From Petrosia ficiformis (taxonomy: Eukaryota > Porifera > Demospongiae > Haplosclerida > Petrosiidae): 64,000 nucleotides of DNA. The stretch lies in assembly GCA_947044365.1 (NCBI GenBank), contig OX345641.1:4930460-4994459 (forward strand), in the 5' to 3' direction. Shown here piece by piece: positions 10,607-23,520 of the stretch (positions are counted from its first letter, which is position 1; every line of letters starts with the position of its first letter). Under the pieces are notes generated by a model that saw only the letters and a program-made list of their open reading frames with translations, made no database searches and was not told where the DNA came from. The position numbers were made by a program, and so were the translations under genes.

Positions 10607-12760
10607 ATCGACTCTGCATGTGAACAATAGAGTCAGACTCAGAGGCTACTACTCGAGTTGTCACTTCATATAAGGATAGTCCCATGAATACAATAATTTC
10701 GTGCTTGAGTGAGAACAAATACATAACTTCAACTCACATTTACACATTGTTTTTAATTGAATTACTAAATACTAACTACATGTATAACTATATGTATAAT
10801 CAACATTTAAGTTCTGAAAAAGAGCATCACTTAAAGAACAACGCTCCAGTCTAAATATTTTTTTGGAAAGGCTGAAATAATTTCTGCTGGTGCTGACGAT
10901 GCTGGAATGGCTAGAGTGATGAAAGCCTGGCAAGTGCAGGATACTTTTCTTTGTTATCCTTCCAAAATGTTAGAACATTAGACGTCATTAGTGTCCTCTG
11001 ACATGCATGGTTGAGATAAATAGTTGGTAACCTCAACCCCATTTATGTTACTATTTGTAATTATTTGCTGCTTATGGGGAAATATCAGAGATGTACATGT
11101 AGATAGCAATTTCTGGTACATGTACCTGCTGGATAGCATTGTTATTTTGTGTCATAACATTCTTCACATTATAAAGAATGTTATAAAAGCATGACATTTC
11201 TAGTTAAAGCTTCACACATAACCATTATGTTGTTTAAAACATCATTAAATGTCATTGGCTCAATGTCACCTGATGTGCAAATAATAACTGTTGAGCCATT
11301 TTGCTATTAGTAACTACTATATATAAATGCAGTCTTATTGCTTTTAATTGGGCTATTTATGATCGGTGTTCATAGCCTGATTTTTAACAGTGTAATCATG
11401 GTTATGTGAGGGTCAAAAGCTCATGACATGTTCAATATATTATATTATAATATTAGTATATAATTGTAAAATAATATGTATTATAATGTGATGGTATATA
11501 TTTCTGATTATCAAGTGTACCTCCTACTTACAAATTAGGCAGGCATGCCCAGGTTAGGTTCTCTGACATTTAAGGTCAACATGTTTTGACTTAATCTCAT
11601 AGCCACAGGAATTTGTGTGTGTGTGTGTGATTAATATTAATCACACACACACACACACACACACAAGGGTTTTGCTGCACGTATGCATGTATTAGAGATA
11701 CATATGTGTATGTATGTATGTATGTACGTATGTATGTATGCATGTATGTATGTATGTATGTATGTATGCATGTAAGACCTGTGTCTACCAACATACATGT
11801 ATACTATTAGACTGTTATATTATTATTAAGTCATTGTACTTCATCATGTAGTCTATAGTTGTTTACAGTTTTATATCTCCAATAAGCTGATAACTCATTT
11901 TTAATGTCCTTTGTTACTGAGCGTAGAAATGAATTAGTTGAATATTCAACTAATTATACATGTGTATATATATAATGAAAAGAACTGTCACATATGTATA
12001 TGTATGTATATGTATGTATATGTATGTACATGTATGATTGTATGTATGTATGTTACTATATATGTTATTTACTTGCATTTACTAAAGCACATTCTACTTT
12101 GATTCTGGAGGTGCTGACTGTACTAGAAATGGTAAAGTTATATATCTTCTGATTCATCTGAAACATAGAGTAAGTATTTCAGTTTTTCAGTCCAATTCCA
12201 ATTCTGAAAGCTCTAGTAGTGTCTATTACCAGTACCTCTGGATGTACTAGACATGGTACTACATAGAAACTTTTCATAATAATTATTATATAACATACAT
12301 TTTGCATCATTCTGCACAATGTATTGTGAAGTTGGGATACACTGTGCTGATGAGACCCAATAGGTCGAAACAATCTGATCAGTATACATATACATCAGAT
12401 TGTCCACAGTTGCCCTTACAAAGTTATAACACATCTGATTGCATGAAGATTGATGGATACTGTGTGAATATCATTAGTATCATTTCAATACTAATTTAAT
12501 CTACTCGGCCATGTATGGGTATAAGGTATAATTAATAACGCATTGTCTATAATTTATTGCCAAAAATAAAATAATAATAATAATTATTAATTAAATGAAT
12601 TAAATAATTAAAATGGGTGATAGAGCTGTGTACATACATCTCAATGGTCAATTACTCACGCGATCATACCTCCGTTGCACGTTGATATATAAAGAGGTGT
12701 ACGTCATTTGGAATAACCATGCGCCGTATTGAAAGACTGAAAGTTTGAAACCCGTCTGTT
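10607..12760. other. Gene-free stretch with microsatellites
   Basis: No conserved coding seen. Simple repeats include a mirror arrangement of (GT)n and (CA)n at about 11613-11665 around ATTAATATTAAT, (GTAT)n at about 11705-11775 and (TATG)n at about 12000-12055. Short ORFs over these are repeat translations. Confidence 0.55.
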
Positions 12761-12761
12761 T

Positions 12762-12906
12762 TTCTGAAGATTTTGGTTTTTGGTTTTTGGTTAGTTTCTT
12801 GTGTGTTATAGTTACTGTATAGAATCCTCCGTTTTCCGATTGTCTTATGCATGCGTATCATAATTTTTATTCTCTCTCTCTCTCTCTCTCTCCCTCTCTC
12901 ACTCTC

Positions 12907-12943
<37 letters not shown>

Positions 12944-13930
12944 TTATTAAGGAAGCGTTTCTCATCTACTTACCTCAACCTCAGTGAGTAGTTCATTTAG
13001 TCTCTTTTTCTGAAGATTTTGGTTTTTTTTTTTGGTTAGTTTCTTGTGTGTTATAATTACTGTATAGAATCTTCCGTTTTCCGATTGTCTTATGCATGCG
13101 TATCATAATTTTTATTCTCTCTCCCCCTCTCCCCCTCTCTCACTCTCTCTCTCTCTCTCTCTCCCTTTATTAAGGAAGCGTTTCTCATCTACTTAACTCA
13201 ACCTCAGTGAGTAGTTCATTTAGTCTCTTTTTCTGAAGATTTTGGTTTTTGGTTAGTTTCTTGTGTGTTGTAGATACTGTATAGAATCTTCCGTTTTCCG
13301 ATTGTCTTATGCATGCGTATCATAATTTTTATTCTCTCTCCCTCTCTCACTCTCTCTCTCTCTCTCTCTCTCCCTTTATTAAGGAAGTGTTTCTCATCTA
13401 CTTAACTCAACCTCAGTGAGTAGTTCATTTAGTCTCTTTTTCTGAAGATTTTGGTTTTTGGTTAGTTTCTTGTGTGTTGTAGATACTGTATAGAATCTTC
13501 CGTTTTCCGATTGTCTTATGCATGCGTATCATAATTTTTATTCTCTCTCCCTCTCTCACTCTCTCTCTCTCTCTCTCTCCCTTTATTAAGGAAGCGTTTC
13601 TCATCTACTTACCTCAACCTCAGTGAGTAGTTCATTTAGTCTCTTTTTCTGAAGATTTTGGTTTTTGGTTAGTTTCTTGTGTGTTATAGTTACTGTATAG
13701 AATCCTCCGTTTTCCGATTATCTTATGCATGCGTATCATAATTTTTCTCTCTCTCTCTCTCTCTCCCTCTCTCTCTCCCTTTATTAAGGAAGCGTTTCTC
13801 ATCTACTTACCTCAACCTCAGTGAGTAGTTCATTTAGTCTCTTTTTCTGAAGATTTCTGTTTTTGGTTAGTTTCTTGTGTGTTATAGTTACTGTATAGAA
13901 TCCTCAGTTTTCCAATTGTTTTATGCATGT
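12762..13930. repeat. Tandem satellite, six units of 198-246 bp
   Basis: CTGAAGATTT recurs at 12764, 13010, 13233, 13442, 13649 and 13847. Each unit holds GTTTCTTGTGTGTT, TACTGTATAGAATC, TTATGCATGCGTAT, a polypyrimidine (CT)n block of varying length, then CCCTTTATTAAGGAAGCG and CAACCTCAGTGAGTAG. Length differences come mostly from the CT block. The last unit runs straight into the acceptor of the first coding exon at 13962, so the array forms the upstream intron or promoter-proximal DNA of that gene. Confidence 0.9.
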
Positions 13931-13963
13931 GTTTATTAATCTTTCTTTTTATCATGTACAGTC

Positions 13964-15860
13964 ATGACAAAAAGAATTGCAATTGAGGAGTCTCATTCAC
14001 CAGAACCAGAGGTGGGAACATAATATAAATAGCTCATAGTAGATTTAATTTAGGTCATTGATTTGCTTAGTCTGCTGCAGTTAGTAAAGTGTTACTCAAT
14101 AATTTGTGACTATTGAGTAGCAATTCATAATAATTGTAGCCTTATGAAAGATTCTCTTTTGAGAGTTGTGAACAAAGACTTCATTATAATAATTCAATGG
14201 CACATAACCATAGTGTCACAGTGATATAATATTATATATTACAGTACACTATGGTATAATCCAGCATGAATATTGCATGTAGTCAGCTGTAATATTGTTA
14301 CATTTCAAATAGCCAGGATATGTCTGATTTGGCATTTTTGGGGGGAATATTTATAAATAACTTGATCTGTCACAATCATTTTCTCCTTAACACTTGAAAT
14401 TGAATTCTAAATATAGGTTAGATACTGTATTCGAGGTTTCTATGTGCAATAGAACTACCGTGGAAACAGTTTAATTACTGAGGGTGGAGCCCGAAGTAAT
14501 CCAAGGTAGTTGTATTGCACGTGGAAACCAAGAATACAGTATCTAAGCAATTTAGATTATAGTTATTATTTTGTTGGATAGAAGACATAACAAGAAAGCC
14601 TTGTGTACTCTTTTTTAGCTGCAGAAAGACAGCAAGGTGATCGATAGCGGGAGTGTTTTGCTCTTGAGGGCAACGCCCACATCTCAATTTTGTCAGCTGT
14701 GTAACTTTTGGATTTCAAAAAGCTGACAATTTTAGCTTACTTAGTTGGACAGCAGACCTTTTGTTGGTAGAAAGCAGGTAGACCAGTGTGTTTACAAATG
14801 CAGTAGTCAGCTTGTAAAAATCAACAGATCCAGCTTTACAACAAACTTTGCTTCTTTGTGTGAAATTCCTATAGCAACATTGCAACAGGTTTACTAAGTA
14901 ATTATAGGTTTACTAATCAATTAAAAGTAGGTTTACTACGGGATTTAGAAACCTCTAATTGACCAATCAGATTGTAACATTTTAATGACTATAATGTAAG
15001 TGTCCCTAACCTATAGGTAGTTATGGTGACAGGCTATGGTTTATTATAGATTAGTGATCAAGATTAGGTCTCATTCATCATAAATTTTATTCTAGATTGA
15101 TCCATGTGTGACGATCCAGTTGTCTCCGGCACAAACAATAAAAGACTGTCTCCTGCTCCCGCACTCACCAGTTACAATTGGTAAAATACATGTATTTGCT
15201 GCAAAATATACTAGCCACTTTATTTATTAAAACGTGCTTGTTTAATTACCATTCTTGCAGGGTGTTATCTGGATTTTCTTTTTAAGGGGGGAAACAGGGG
15301 GGTTGGTGCTGGAGGGGAATCATTTGGGAAGCTAAAAGCATTTTAAATTTTCTACAATATATGGATGAAAACTAAAAAAAAATCTGATTCTTTTGCAATT
15401 GCATCCATTAATTCAATTAAACATCATTACTTTTGTTGAACAAACTGTGGTCTCCTCCCCCAGATAAAACCCTGTCATTAATTGTTGTCTGATAATAGTA
15501 TGCATGCCTTGGTAGCTCAGTTGGTAGAGCATGTGTCGTGGGTTCAAATCCCACCTGAGGCAACTCTCAATTTTTCATTTTTCCATTGCCTCAGGTGTCT
15601 TTCTTTCTTTCCTGATAATATCATGTATATTGCTGTATAGTTTGACCTTGTTCACAAGTATACATTGCCTTTGTAGATAATGCAACCACACCAGTAGAGG
15701 CGGTGGAGTTACTGATTACCTTTATAAAAAGACAGGCCATAGCCGTTGGAGGCAAATGTGCTACATGTATAGACACAGGGAACGAAATACCCCTGCATTA
15801 CCAAAATTTCACCTGCAACCAGGAGCAAAAGTTCTCTGTGGCTATTGCAGGAGATAGAAG
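13964..15860 (+). CDS. Hypothetical gene, three 5' exons
   Basis: Three exons join cleanly: 13962-14011 with ATG at 13964 (MTKRIAIEESHSPEPE), 15096-15180, and 15677-15860. Junction phases are 0 and 1 and all sites are GT-AG. The product begins with an acidic tail, then LLLPHSPVTID and a block with VEAVELLITFIKRQ, GGKCATCIDTGNEIP and HYQNFTCNQEQKF. I recognise no family. The paired cysteines could bind metal, but that is a guess. The third exon ends in phase 2 and I cannot find the next exon; the LMBR1-like exon at 17451 begins in phase 0, so the two do not join as they stand. The start is chosen because it is the first ATG after a strong acceptor. A foldback and a SINE lie in its introns. Confidence 0.55.
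14418..14546. repeat. Palindromic foldback MITE
   Basis: TTAGATACTGTATTC and TGTGCAATAGAACTACC on the left are answered by GGTAGTTGTATTGCAC and GAATACAGTATCTAA on the right. The centre, GAGGGTGGAGCCCGAAG, resembles the centre of the 7407 foldback. It sits in an intron of the hypothetical gene. ORFs across it are spurious. Confidence 0.75.
15505..15632 (+). mobile_element. tRNA-derived SINE
   Basis: The head GCCTTGGTAGCTCAGTTGG then GAGC and GTGGGTTCAAATCCCAC matches the acceptor, D-arm and T-arm of a tRNA, but the anticodon arm is missing: only about six bases separate D-arm and T-arm. A body with CTCAATTTTTCATTTTTCC and CCTCAGGTGTCTTTCTTTC follows. Related copies lie at 52490 and 52737, and a reverse fragment at about 22595-22640. 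It is not a working tRNA gene. Confidence 0.75.
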
Positions 15861-16346
15861 GTCAGTAATTGTAAACTGAATCAACCATCAACTTTTTTAG
15901 CCACGTTCATCAGCTTGTGCCTGACGTCAATTACAAGCATTTGGACAGCTTCGTGTAGCTAGGAGCAGACGGCGAACCACGTAGGGGTGAAATGTCACAT
16001 ATATCAGTCCTCTAAGGGTTAATTACCATGAAACAAATTAAATTAAGGCTCAACCTACAAACCACATTCTTTAAACAATCAATGAAACTCAACATTTGAA
16101 GATACATGTAAATGGTAGGACTACCAAATATGAAAATCCTGGCGAGAACACTGGTTTTGACATTGATACATCAAAATATCAATACTTGCATTATTTTAGT
16201 AGATACATCATTATAATTTGGATTTTCTGCAACAACTTTTGGTTAAATGTTTTGGAAATCCTTTGAAGATACAACCAAGAATGTAGGGTGTGATGTAAGT
16301 GTGCATTTAGCATTTACAAATGGTTAAAGTATACATGTACATGTAC

Positions 16347-16408
<62 letters not shown>

Positions 16409-17450
16409 TGGGATAAAGGCATACAGAAAAAATATGACATGTACTGTAAAAAGAAAAAGGATTAAAAGTGTTTTGGAGAACTGTTCAATTGTTCAGGAGT
16501 AATCGTGAAGAAGATCTGTGACTGTTTCTTCGGGTTGATAGATTTCTAGATTGGTATCACTTGCTCTCTCTGAGTGAGCAGCTACAAGTAGATTGGATAT
16601 CCTTTGATTTTGTGATCAGAACTGTGGTTGCTCATTCATTTGTTCAAATATGCTTGTTTCGTTTCTCCTACATGTCATTATAGCAGTGGATGAGATACAT
16701 GTAAAGTCTTCTCCAGATGAGGAACAGTTACACAAATAGCTCTCCAATACATGGAAATATGTATCTGTTTGTCTGTATAGCACATTTTCTGGAAAACTAT
16801 TAAAATTGGAATTTGAATTACTAACACAGACTTCAGTAATTCAATTCCTACGAGAAAATCTAGGATATTAAATGTTTGTTTATATAGCACAGTTATACTG
16901 TTTTAATGTTTCCTGACCTTGAGTTAGTACTGAAGAACAAGAAACATACCTGGTCATTTTCAAGGCTACTGCTGGTGAAGCAGTGCTAATTACTCCTCAC
17001 AGTGTATAAATAAGGGTCAAGTGACCTGTTGTGTTCATCTGTTTGTCATGCAATTTCTAAATGACTTTGTTAATAGTTCTAAACACATGAGAAAGCTTGA
17101 GATTAATTGCATAATAAAGTCCCTTCCAGGCAATGCAGACACTAATGCAGAGGCTAATGCAGTTCACTGTATATGCAAATCCTGTGTTTTGTCATTTTAA
17201 GTTCAGAATAGCACCATTTTTGTCAGTCACTACCAAAATAATATTTATGACAATAAATATGATGATATTGCACAGGAGTACGTGGTTTCAGAACTCTATT
17301 TATTTATTGAATGTGTGACATAAATGTGCATTGTAATACAATATTCTTGTATATCCTACCATTCACATACACAGATACTGTTGAGAATATTAGACAGTTT
17401 TGCTTATTATACAATGTACTTCTTCATTGGCCTATTATACTTTCCATTAG
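15861..17450. other. Intergenic or intronic DNA, no gene seen
   Basis: A (TA)n run of about 60 bases lies at 16347-16407. I searched this interval for the missing N-terminal membrane exons of the LMBR1-like gene and found none. Confidence 0.5.
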
Positions 17451-17909
17451 TTACATGTGGATGTTGAACAAGAACTAGAAAGTTTAGAAATGGAAAAAGC
17501 TGTTATAAATAGACACTTAAAAGGTTTGTATTGTTATTATTGCAGGTGTTCTACTATATCCACACATAGTTGCTTACTTATCTAATTAAATTTAATCTAC
17601 ATCACTGTGATGTAATTATTGAGTTTGTTTTTAGGTCCCGAAAATATATCTCCACAAATTCCTGACAATAGAGAGTTATCACTTGAAGAGATCAATCAAG
17701 AAATAAAGAGGCTAGGTACATGTGCTTGCACATTATATATATTATAATTGGTATATGGTTGTGTGAGTCCAATCAGTCCATGAGAAATTAAACACATGAC
17801 ACAAATTTACAAAATCAGTAGCTGCTACAGCAGCTCTAGGTTTTCTGCCAAGTTGGCAATTATGTGTTCCTACCGTATTACAAATAGTGGTATAAAGTGT
17901 TTTTATAAC

Positions 17910-18164
17910 GGTCTGTATACTATCTGTCTCTGCCCTGTGCTACTTGCCTATCCTATATTTAGGGTATAGGCACCTATACATTTATACATACCAGTATAGG
18001 TACAACACTACTTGTATCAAAATTATAGTGGCTGCTACAACATCGAGCAGCTCAAAGCTTTCTGCCAAGTTGATCGTCAATTGAGATAAATGTATAGGTG
18101 CCTATACTCAAGGTATATGTAATTATATGAAAAGCAGAGTGCAGATACAGATACTATACAGACC
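17910..18164. repeat. Foldback repeat with about 75 bp arms
   Basis: GGTCTGTATACTATCTGT and AGGGTATAGGCACCTATAC on the left are matched in reverse by GTATAGGTGCCTATACTC and ACTATACAGACC on the right. The loop contains two diverged copies of GCTGCTACA...TTTCTGCCAAGTTG. It lies in an intron of the LMBR1-like gene. Confidence 0.7.
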
Positions 18165-18462
18165 TTTTTTTCACATTTATAGCACATATTTGTTGAGCTA
18201 TTACCCTCTTTTTTATTAGTCTGTTAGTTTCAATTTTCACAGAAATGATTATATAGAGCTGTGCTAAAAGTACTGATGTACGTGCACATAATGTATTAGC
18301 AAAATGAGTGAACCTATATGCAATTTTAGTTGCCTTTGATATCTGGTATCAGAAGTATAGGCAAAACTGGTATAGATGCAACACTTGATACAACACTAGA
18401 TACAAGCCACAAAACACACATAAAGGTTGCTTTTCCTACATTATGACGGGAGGATAAGTTGT

Positions 18463-18464
<2 letters not shown>

Positions 18465-18518
<54 letters not shown>
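18465..18518. repeat. (CA)n microsatellite, about 27 units
   Basis: Uninterrupted CA dinucleotides inside an LMBR1-like intron. Antisense ORFs of repeated Cys-Val are its translation. Confidence 0.95.
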
Positions 18519-18522
<4 letters not shown>

Positions 18523-20726
18523 ATTTAATTGCTTATAATATAGTCTGCAATTATTTTCTGTCAATAAGAATTGGGAATGCCAATCATGCTTCACACTTGT
18601 GGCAAAGGTTTGCACTGTGGGTGCATTCATAATTACCTTTGTAATTATCTTCTTTATAATTATACTAATTTTAAAAGTATATTAATTATGTGTGTATAAA
18701 TGTATAATTATATATTATATCAATTTTACAGAGCGCCATCATCACTCCTCAATATGTGAACGTCATTTCTTGTTTCCTGTTTCCTTCCTTTTTGTCTTGG
18801 CTCTTACATGTGTCTCCCTTTTACTAGTTTCATTCAACATTTTAAATCTTTTATTCAGCTCGGAAAAACTACCGAAAGGAGCCCAGGTATGTAAACTGTA
18901 ATTTAATAGCACAATTATAAGTAACTGAATGACATTTATGAGTCATCACACTAAAGTACTGTTACAAACTTACAGTGCCCTGTGCTCCCAGTTACAATGG
19001 GACCACTCATTCACTGTCGAGGCAAAAAGTCTGTCTGGATCTCTTCTTGTCATTGGTTGTACTACATTTAGCTTCACTACTAAGGCACTAAGTCAAAAAG
19101 CTTGTATTTGAGTCCTCCGGAAGATTAGTTAACTATTACCATCATACAATGTAACATCCTGGAATATCTAGTGTTACACTGGTGTCCCGGGATACTCTGA
19201 CAGAATGCATAGGTAGCTACTATCCCTGTACTATTGTGGGGACAAATATAGTTACTTTGGTTGCTATAATTGACTGTTGACTGTCAGTGGTACCATTGGA
19301 CATCCATCAAAAATAATACTCATATAAGTGTCCTATGACATTATTTTGCACGTGTGTCTAATGTGTAGGTATAACAACTAGTGCCTACTGTATTATATTA
19401 TTCTCTCTATTCAATTATATAGGATCATATATATATTCTCGGAGAAATGTCCTCTTCTTATATGGGTCCTATTGGTGCTCTAGTTGATTGTGTATCCATC
19501 CAACTGTTACTAATTAAAGTATTTTTGTGTGTGTGTGTGTAGGATGGAGATTTCATTATGTGTTATTATGAAGTTAAAGAATGAATATTGAAAATGCATT
19601 ATGGATACTTTATGAATTTGATGTTGTGTTATTTTTCTTAACTTCTATTGGTTTTATGATCAGATATATGATAACTGCCAGTTTAGTAGGTTTTTATAGC
19701 ACTCCAGAAATAGGAAGATTTCTACCAGTACCACATGAAACTTCAATGTTGAAGGTGATAAACAATTTTTTATGAAGTGTGATTACTAATTGGAATCTAT
19801 CCATTCATATACATTATTTTAAACAGTATTACTTTAAGTTCAGCAATGCCAGTAATGGTGAAAGCTTTAGGTAAGTCTATGCAGTCTATCTCCCATATAC
19901 ATGTATTGTGTATGTTTATATCTGCCCCATTATCAATACATTAATACAAGTTTAAGAAAGCCCACACAAGTTTTCATTTAGTAGCACTATATGCTAGCTT
20001 CAATTAGCTCATTTGAATGGAGTGTTTAACTTATCACCATCCCATGTGTAATAATAAGCCTTTTCATTTCAACTACCAAATAATACTTCCAAACTATGTT
20101 TGAGAACACCCAGGCGAGTGTACATGTGCTTGTGATCTAACCATTTTTCTAGGTAAAGTGCTTTAATTTTGTTGTAATACTGCATGCTTTATCACAACAT
20201 CAATGTATTAATCCTTCATATGTAAATTTTCTAATTTAGCTAAAGCTTGACGTAAATGCAACATCATGTTAAATGTTCCTTAATAGCTAACTATGCCTTT
20301 GAGAAAATATTGATGACATATTCACAAATCATCGCATCTGGAGTACATGTACGTCAGGGTTCCATTTAGAGGCATTCACCACCTTGCAAGTTTTAACTGC
20401 CTTCAGTTTCTGATGTGGCCCTGGCTGTTGATACACAGTATGAACAGTCTACTGCAACTATAATATAATCTTTATTCTTCTTTATTAGGTATAACAAAGT
20501 TCAACTTGATGGGCCATTTCAGTAGCCTTGCTGTGCTCCAGAGCTTCTGGCTTGTCCTATCTTACAATCTCACCTTCTCACCTTTTTCATTTTAACTTGT
20601 TCTATTATATTCAAGAGAGTTACCCAGAGTGTCATTAGAGAAGTAACGTATTTGTTAAGAGACAGAATCAAGTTTATCAATTCCTCGACTTTTCGTAAAA
20701 CTAAAAGCAAAGTACACTTGGATTAA

Positions 20727-21239
20727 TTAATGCTACATCATGTTTCAATGTATAACATTATTATTTATTAGTGTACAAGTAGTTACTGTTATAATTATTT
20801 CTCAGTCTTGCATGCATGTGTATTCATGTGTATGACTGTAATAGATTATCAGTGTATTATTGTTATCACTTATGGTGCAAGCATGGCGTAATCTGACAAG
20901 CCAGACCCTTGTGGTAAGAGGCGGAGGGTCTGGGGACACACATAGTTATGGACTCAGCAGACCAATCAGATTAAGTTGTTCAACCACAAAAATTTCAGTG
21001 TCACCGATTGCGTAATAAAGATGGAACACGAGTAAGTATTTATATGGCAAAAAATATTTACAGTGGAGTTGGTGAAATCTCTTGTGATCTGGTGGTTCTC
21101 TGAAGAACCAGGAGTGGTATACAACCACAAAATAAAAGAAAAATGACACCAACAACAGATGAAAGTACAAAAACAGTGACAATGAGAACAAAAACTGGAA
21201 TAAAGACACCGAAATGTCATCAGATTAAATTAACATCTT
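20727..21239. other. Short spacer, no gene seen
   Basis: Contains a small palindromic repeat at about 20898-20940 (CCAGACCCT ... AGGGTCTGG), one of several copies in the window. Two overlapping minus-strand ORFs at 20946-21220 are Phe/Tyr/Ser-rich with no recognisable domain and I leave them out. Confidence 0.45.
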
Positions 21240-21249
21240 TTGACAAGAA

Positions 21250-21925
21250 AGGGAATTACTTCCACTTGTGGTAGTTGTAAAAGCATGCAGAGACAAACTC
21301 GGCATTTCCCACATGCAAATGTAGTGTGGTCTATCTTCCTCCTCTTCACCAAACGACAGCACTCTGTACTCTACCCCTCTGAGTCGTGGAATGGTGGTCT
21401 CCTACGTTTACGACAACTGTACCCTTCCAACAACAAGTGAACTAGTTCCAATCGAAATGCTAGCAGATCCTTTGTCTTTTTGTGGAAGCTCTACTTTCTT
21501 ACAATTATGCTGGTATAGTATGTGCACATTGTTGACCGCAAACTCAAAAAGGTGAAAAAAGGTCGTTCACACTTATGATCAAAAGCATAGTACTTGTGCA
21601 ACTGATTGGTTTTATCAACTCCACACATAAACTTGTATGCAGGCAGTAATGGGTGAACTGATTGAGCTACAAGTACATCTGATTTTTGGCCTGCTTGTCC
21701 CCTGTAAACCGTACCCTTTTAGTCTGTAGCAATCAGCTCAAAGAGCTGAGGGCTTCAAAAAATCCAGAGCACTGTTGTCTTTGGGGTCAGTGTCGTCTGT
21801 AGGACCTTCCATACCCGAAAATTCTGGGAACATTCCAAAGTACAGCGATTGAAGAAGGCCGTGAGCTTTAGCGTCATGTTTACGATCAGACGAAATGGAC
21901 CTTCGAACTCAGAAAAACCTGTAGA
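21250..21925 (-). pseudogene. Decayed piggyBac-like transposase
   Basis: Read on the minus strand from about 21920 down, broken frames give PKDNSALDFLKP, the family hallmark GVDKTNQLHKYYAF followed by HKCERPFFTF, then FAVNNVHILYQHNCKKVEL, and finally the Cys-rich C-terminal domain (CCRLVKRRK, FACGKCRVCLC, CFYNYHKW). PiggyBac transposases use a DDD catalytic triad and this zinc-binding tail for DNA recognition. Here at least three frameshifts and several stops separate the pieces, and the regions carrying the first catalytic residues are gone. No termini or TTAA target duplication were located. The order and orientation of the pieces are right, so I take it as one old insertion. Confidence 0.75.
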
Positions 21926-22019
21926 CATGAAAAATTACATAATCATTTAATGCATATGTAGTGTATGAATAAAAATAATGAATCATCAGCACAATTATAT
22001 GCAAGATACTACACATAAT

Positions 22020-22430
22020 TTAAGTAATATGCTCATGAATATTCCTGAGTTTCACATCACCATTATAAATATTCCTGATTTGTGGTTAATGGGTGGGGTA
22101 TACTCCACCTTTTATCTATGAATATAATATTTAAATCTCAGTGAATTTACAAGTAAAATTTGAGCACCAATTAATTACCCTGAATATTTATGAGATTGTG
22201 GTCAAAATCATGAATATTCATATTTTGTGGTTGGTCGGTGGGGTATACTCCACCCTCTATCTATGAATATTGTTAAATCTCAGTGAATTTACATGTAAAA
22301 TTTGGGCACCAATTCAATTAAACATGAATATTCACGAATTGTGGTCAAATTCGTGAATTTCATGATTGTGTGGTTGGTGGGTGGAGTATACTCCACCCTC
22401 TATTTATGAATATCATTGAAAGTGTTTCAA
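22020..22430. repeat. Three-unit tandem array with palindromic core
   Basis: Three units of about 147 bases each contain GTGGTT, GGTGGGTGG, then a GGTGGGGTATACTCCACC-type palindrome (22096, 22237 and 22385 approximately), TCTATGAATAT and AAATCTCAGTGAATTTAC. In the third unit GGTGGAGTATACTCCACC is a perfect 18-base palindrome. ATGAATATTC words are also repeated. Confidence 0.8.
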
Positions 22431-22530
22431 CAGTTAATTTGCTCATAGTTTCGTACATTCGCACATTTATATTACATCAAGTATAAAGTAGCATCTTAAT
22501 TAAACTAAAGCTTGTGACAATTATTTAGCA

Positions 22531-22569
<39 letters not shown>

Positions 22570-22799
22570 TATATATATATGATGTTATCAGGGATGTAGA
22601 AAGAAGGAAAGAAAGAAAGAAAGACACCTGAGGCAATGGAACATATATAATACATAATAGTAATTAATAACCTGTCGTCTTGTATTATCAGAGATTATGT
22701 AATTATTGTTATTCACTCACCAAATGTATCACTGTGTTCGTGATCTGTAGCCATATACTCTAAAACAGGAAAATGAAATACTTGTATAATTATAGAACC

Positions 22800-23520
22800 A
22801 TAGATTATATAGACTACGTATAAGGGATTGGAAACGGCGCACGCGATCCCATAGCATAAGTCTGTGACGCACTCCGTGTCCCCAGAAATCAATTAAATTT
22901 TATTACTTAGTGGTGAGGACTGATCATAGAAAAAACACTATTCCTTGCTGAAACTGGACAATTAAGGTGTTTTTTCTTGATATACATGTTGCTATTGTAT
23001 CGTTTTAACATCCCAACTGCTAAAACATTAGCAACAAATCATGTACGATGTTAAAAACCATTGTTTTTTAGTACATATCATAACGAAAACGGGTTTTGGG
23101 ATTCTTACTCTTTTAATAACAGTTCTATTGCAATATTCCCATGTAGGTTTTGTTACTCAATAAAAATACATGGGTTTAAAACAAATATAGAGAAAAAAAT
23201 TATCGTTTAGATGTAGAAAATCCAGTTGAAACGGTTGCGAGGTACTTACATTGGGGACTCTAAGCAGTGTGGTAGGTCATATAGTTCAGCACTCCAGTTT
23301 TCTAGCTGAAGGTATAGCACTCCTATGTTGGTCGGTGATATTATCAATTAGTTTAACAAAAGTGTTCTTTAAAATGATACACGATTTAAAACAAGTTCTT
23401 TACCACTCTTGCATGCATAGCGCATTGTATTTAGAGGGGAGGGGCTGGCTAAAAAAGATAGGGTGGGGCAACGGAGTGTACGGAAATGCGTGGGCGTTTC
23501 AAATCCTATATAATCTACAG
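22800..23520. mobile_element. Possible 720 bp TIR element
   Basis: The left end TAGATTATATAG followed by GATTGGAAACG and CACTCCGT is matched in reverse by ACGGAGTG, CGTTTCAAATC and CTATATAATCTA at the right end, with gaps. Inside is no recognised coding; an ORF at 23251-23538 has no similarity I know. Target duplication was not found, so this may be a foldback element or a decayed MITE. Confidence 0.4.

Larger units (their letters stand above)
17451..20726 (+). pseudogene. LMBR1-like membrane protein, C-terminal half
   Basis: Exons at 17451-17523, 17635-17715, 18732-18886, about 19543-19755, 19827-19870 and 20489 onward read like the C-terminal half of LMBR1/LMBR1L, multi-pass plasma membrane proteins described as lipocalin receptors. 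Signs are the coiled ELESLEMEKAVINRHLKG, a membrane segment after it (FLFVLALTCVSLLLV), the hallmark ASLVGFYSTP, LSSAMPVMVKALG, and GITKFNLMGHFSSLAVLQ with VLSYNLTF. The first junctions fit in phase. Defects: the exon before ASLVGFYS is not in frame with 18886, and one extra base near 20590 breaks the frame before the tail FKRVTQSVIREV, which ends at 20726. The N-terminal five-helix half (about 250 residues) is absent upstream. It is a partial, probably inactive copy. Confidence 0.7.

Noticed and set aside
16320..18630. ORFs of repeated Tyr-Ile or Cys-Val
   Set aside because: Translations of (TA)n and (CA)n microsatellites.
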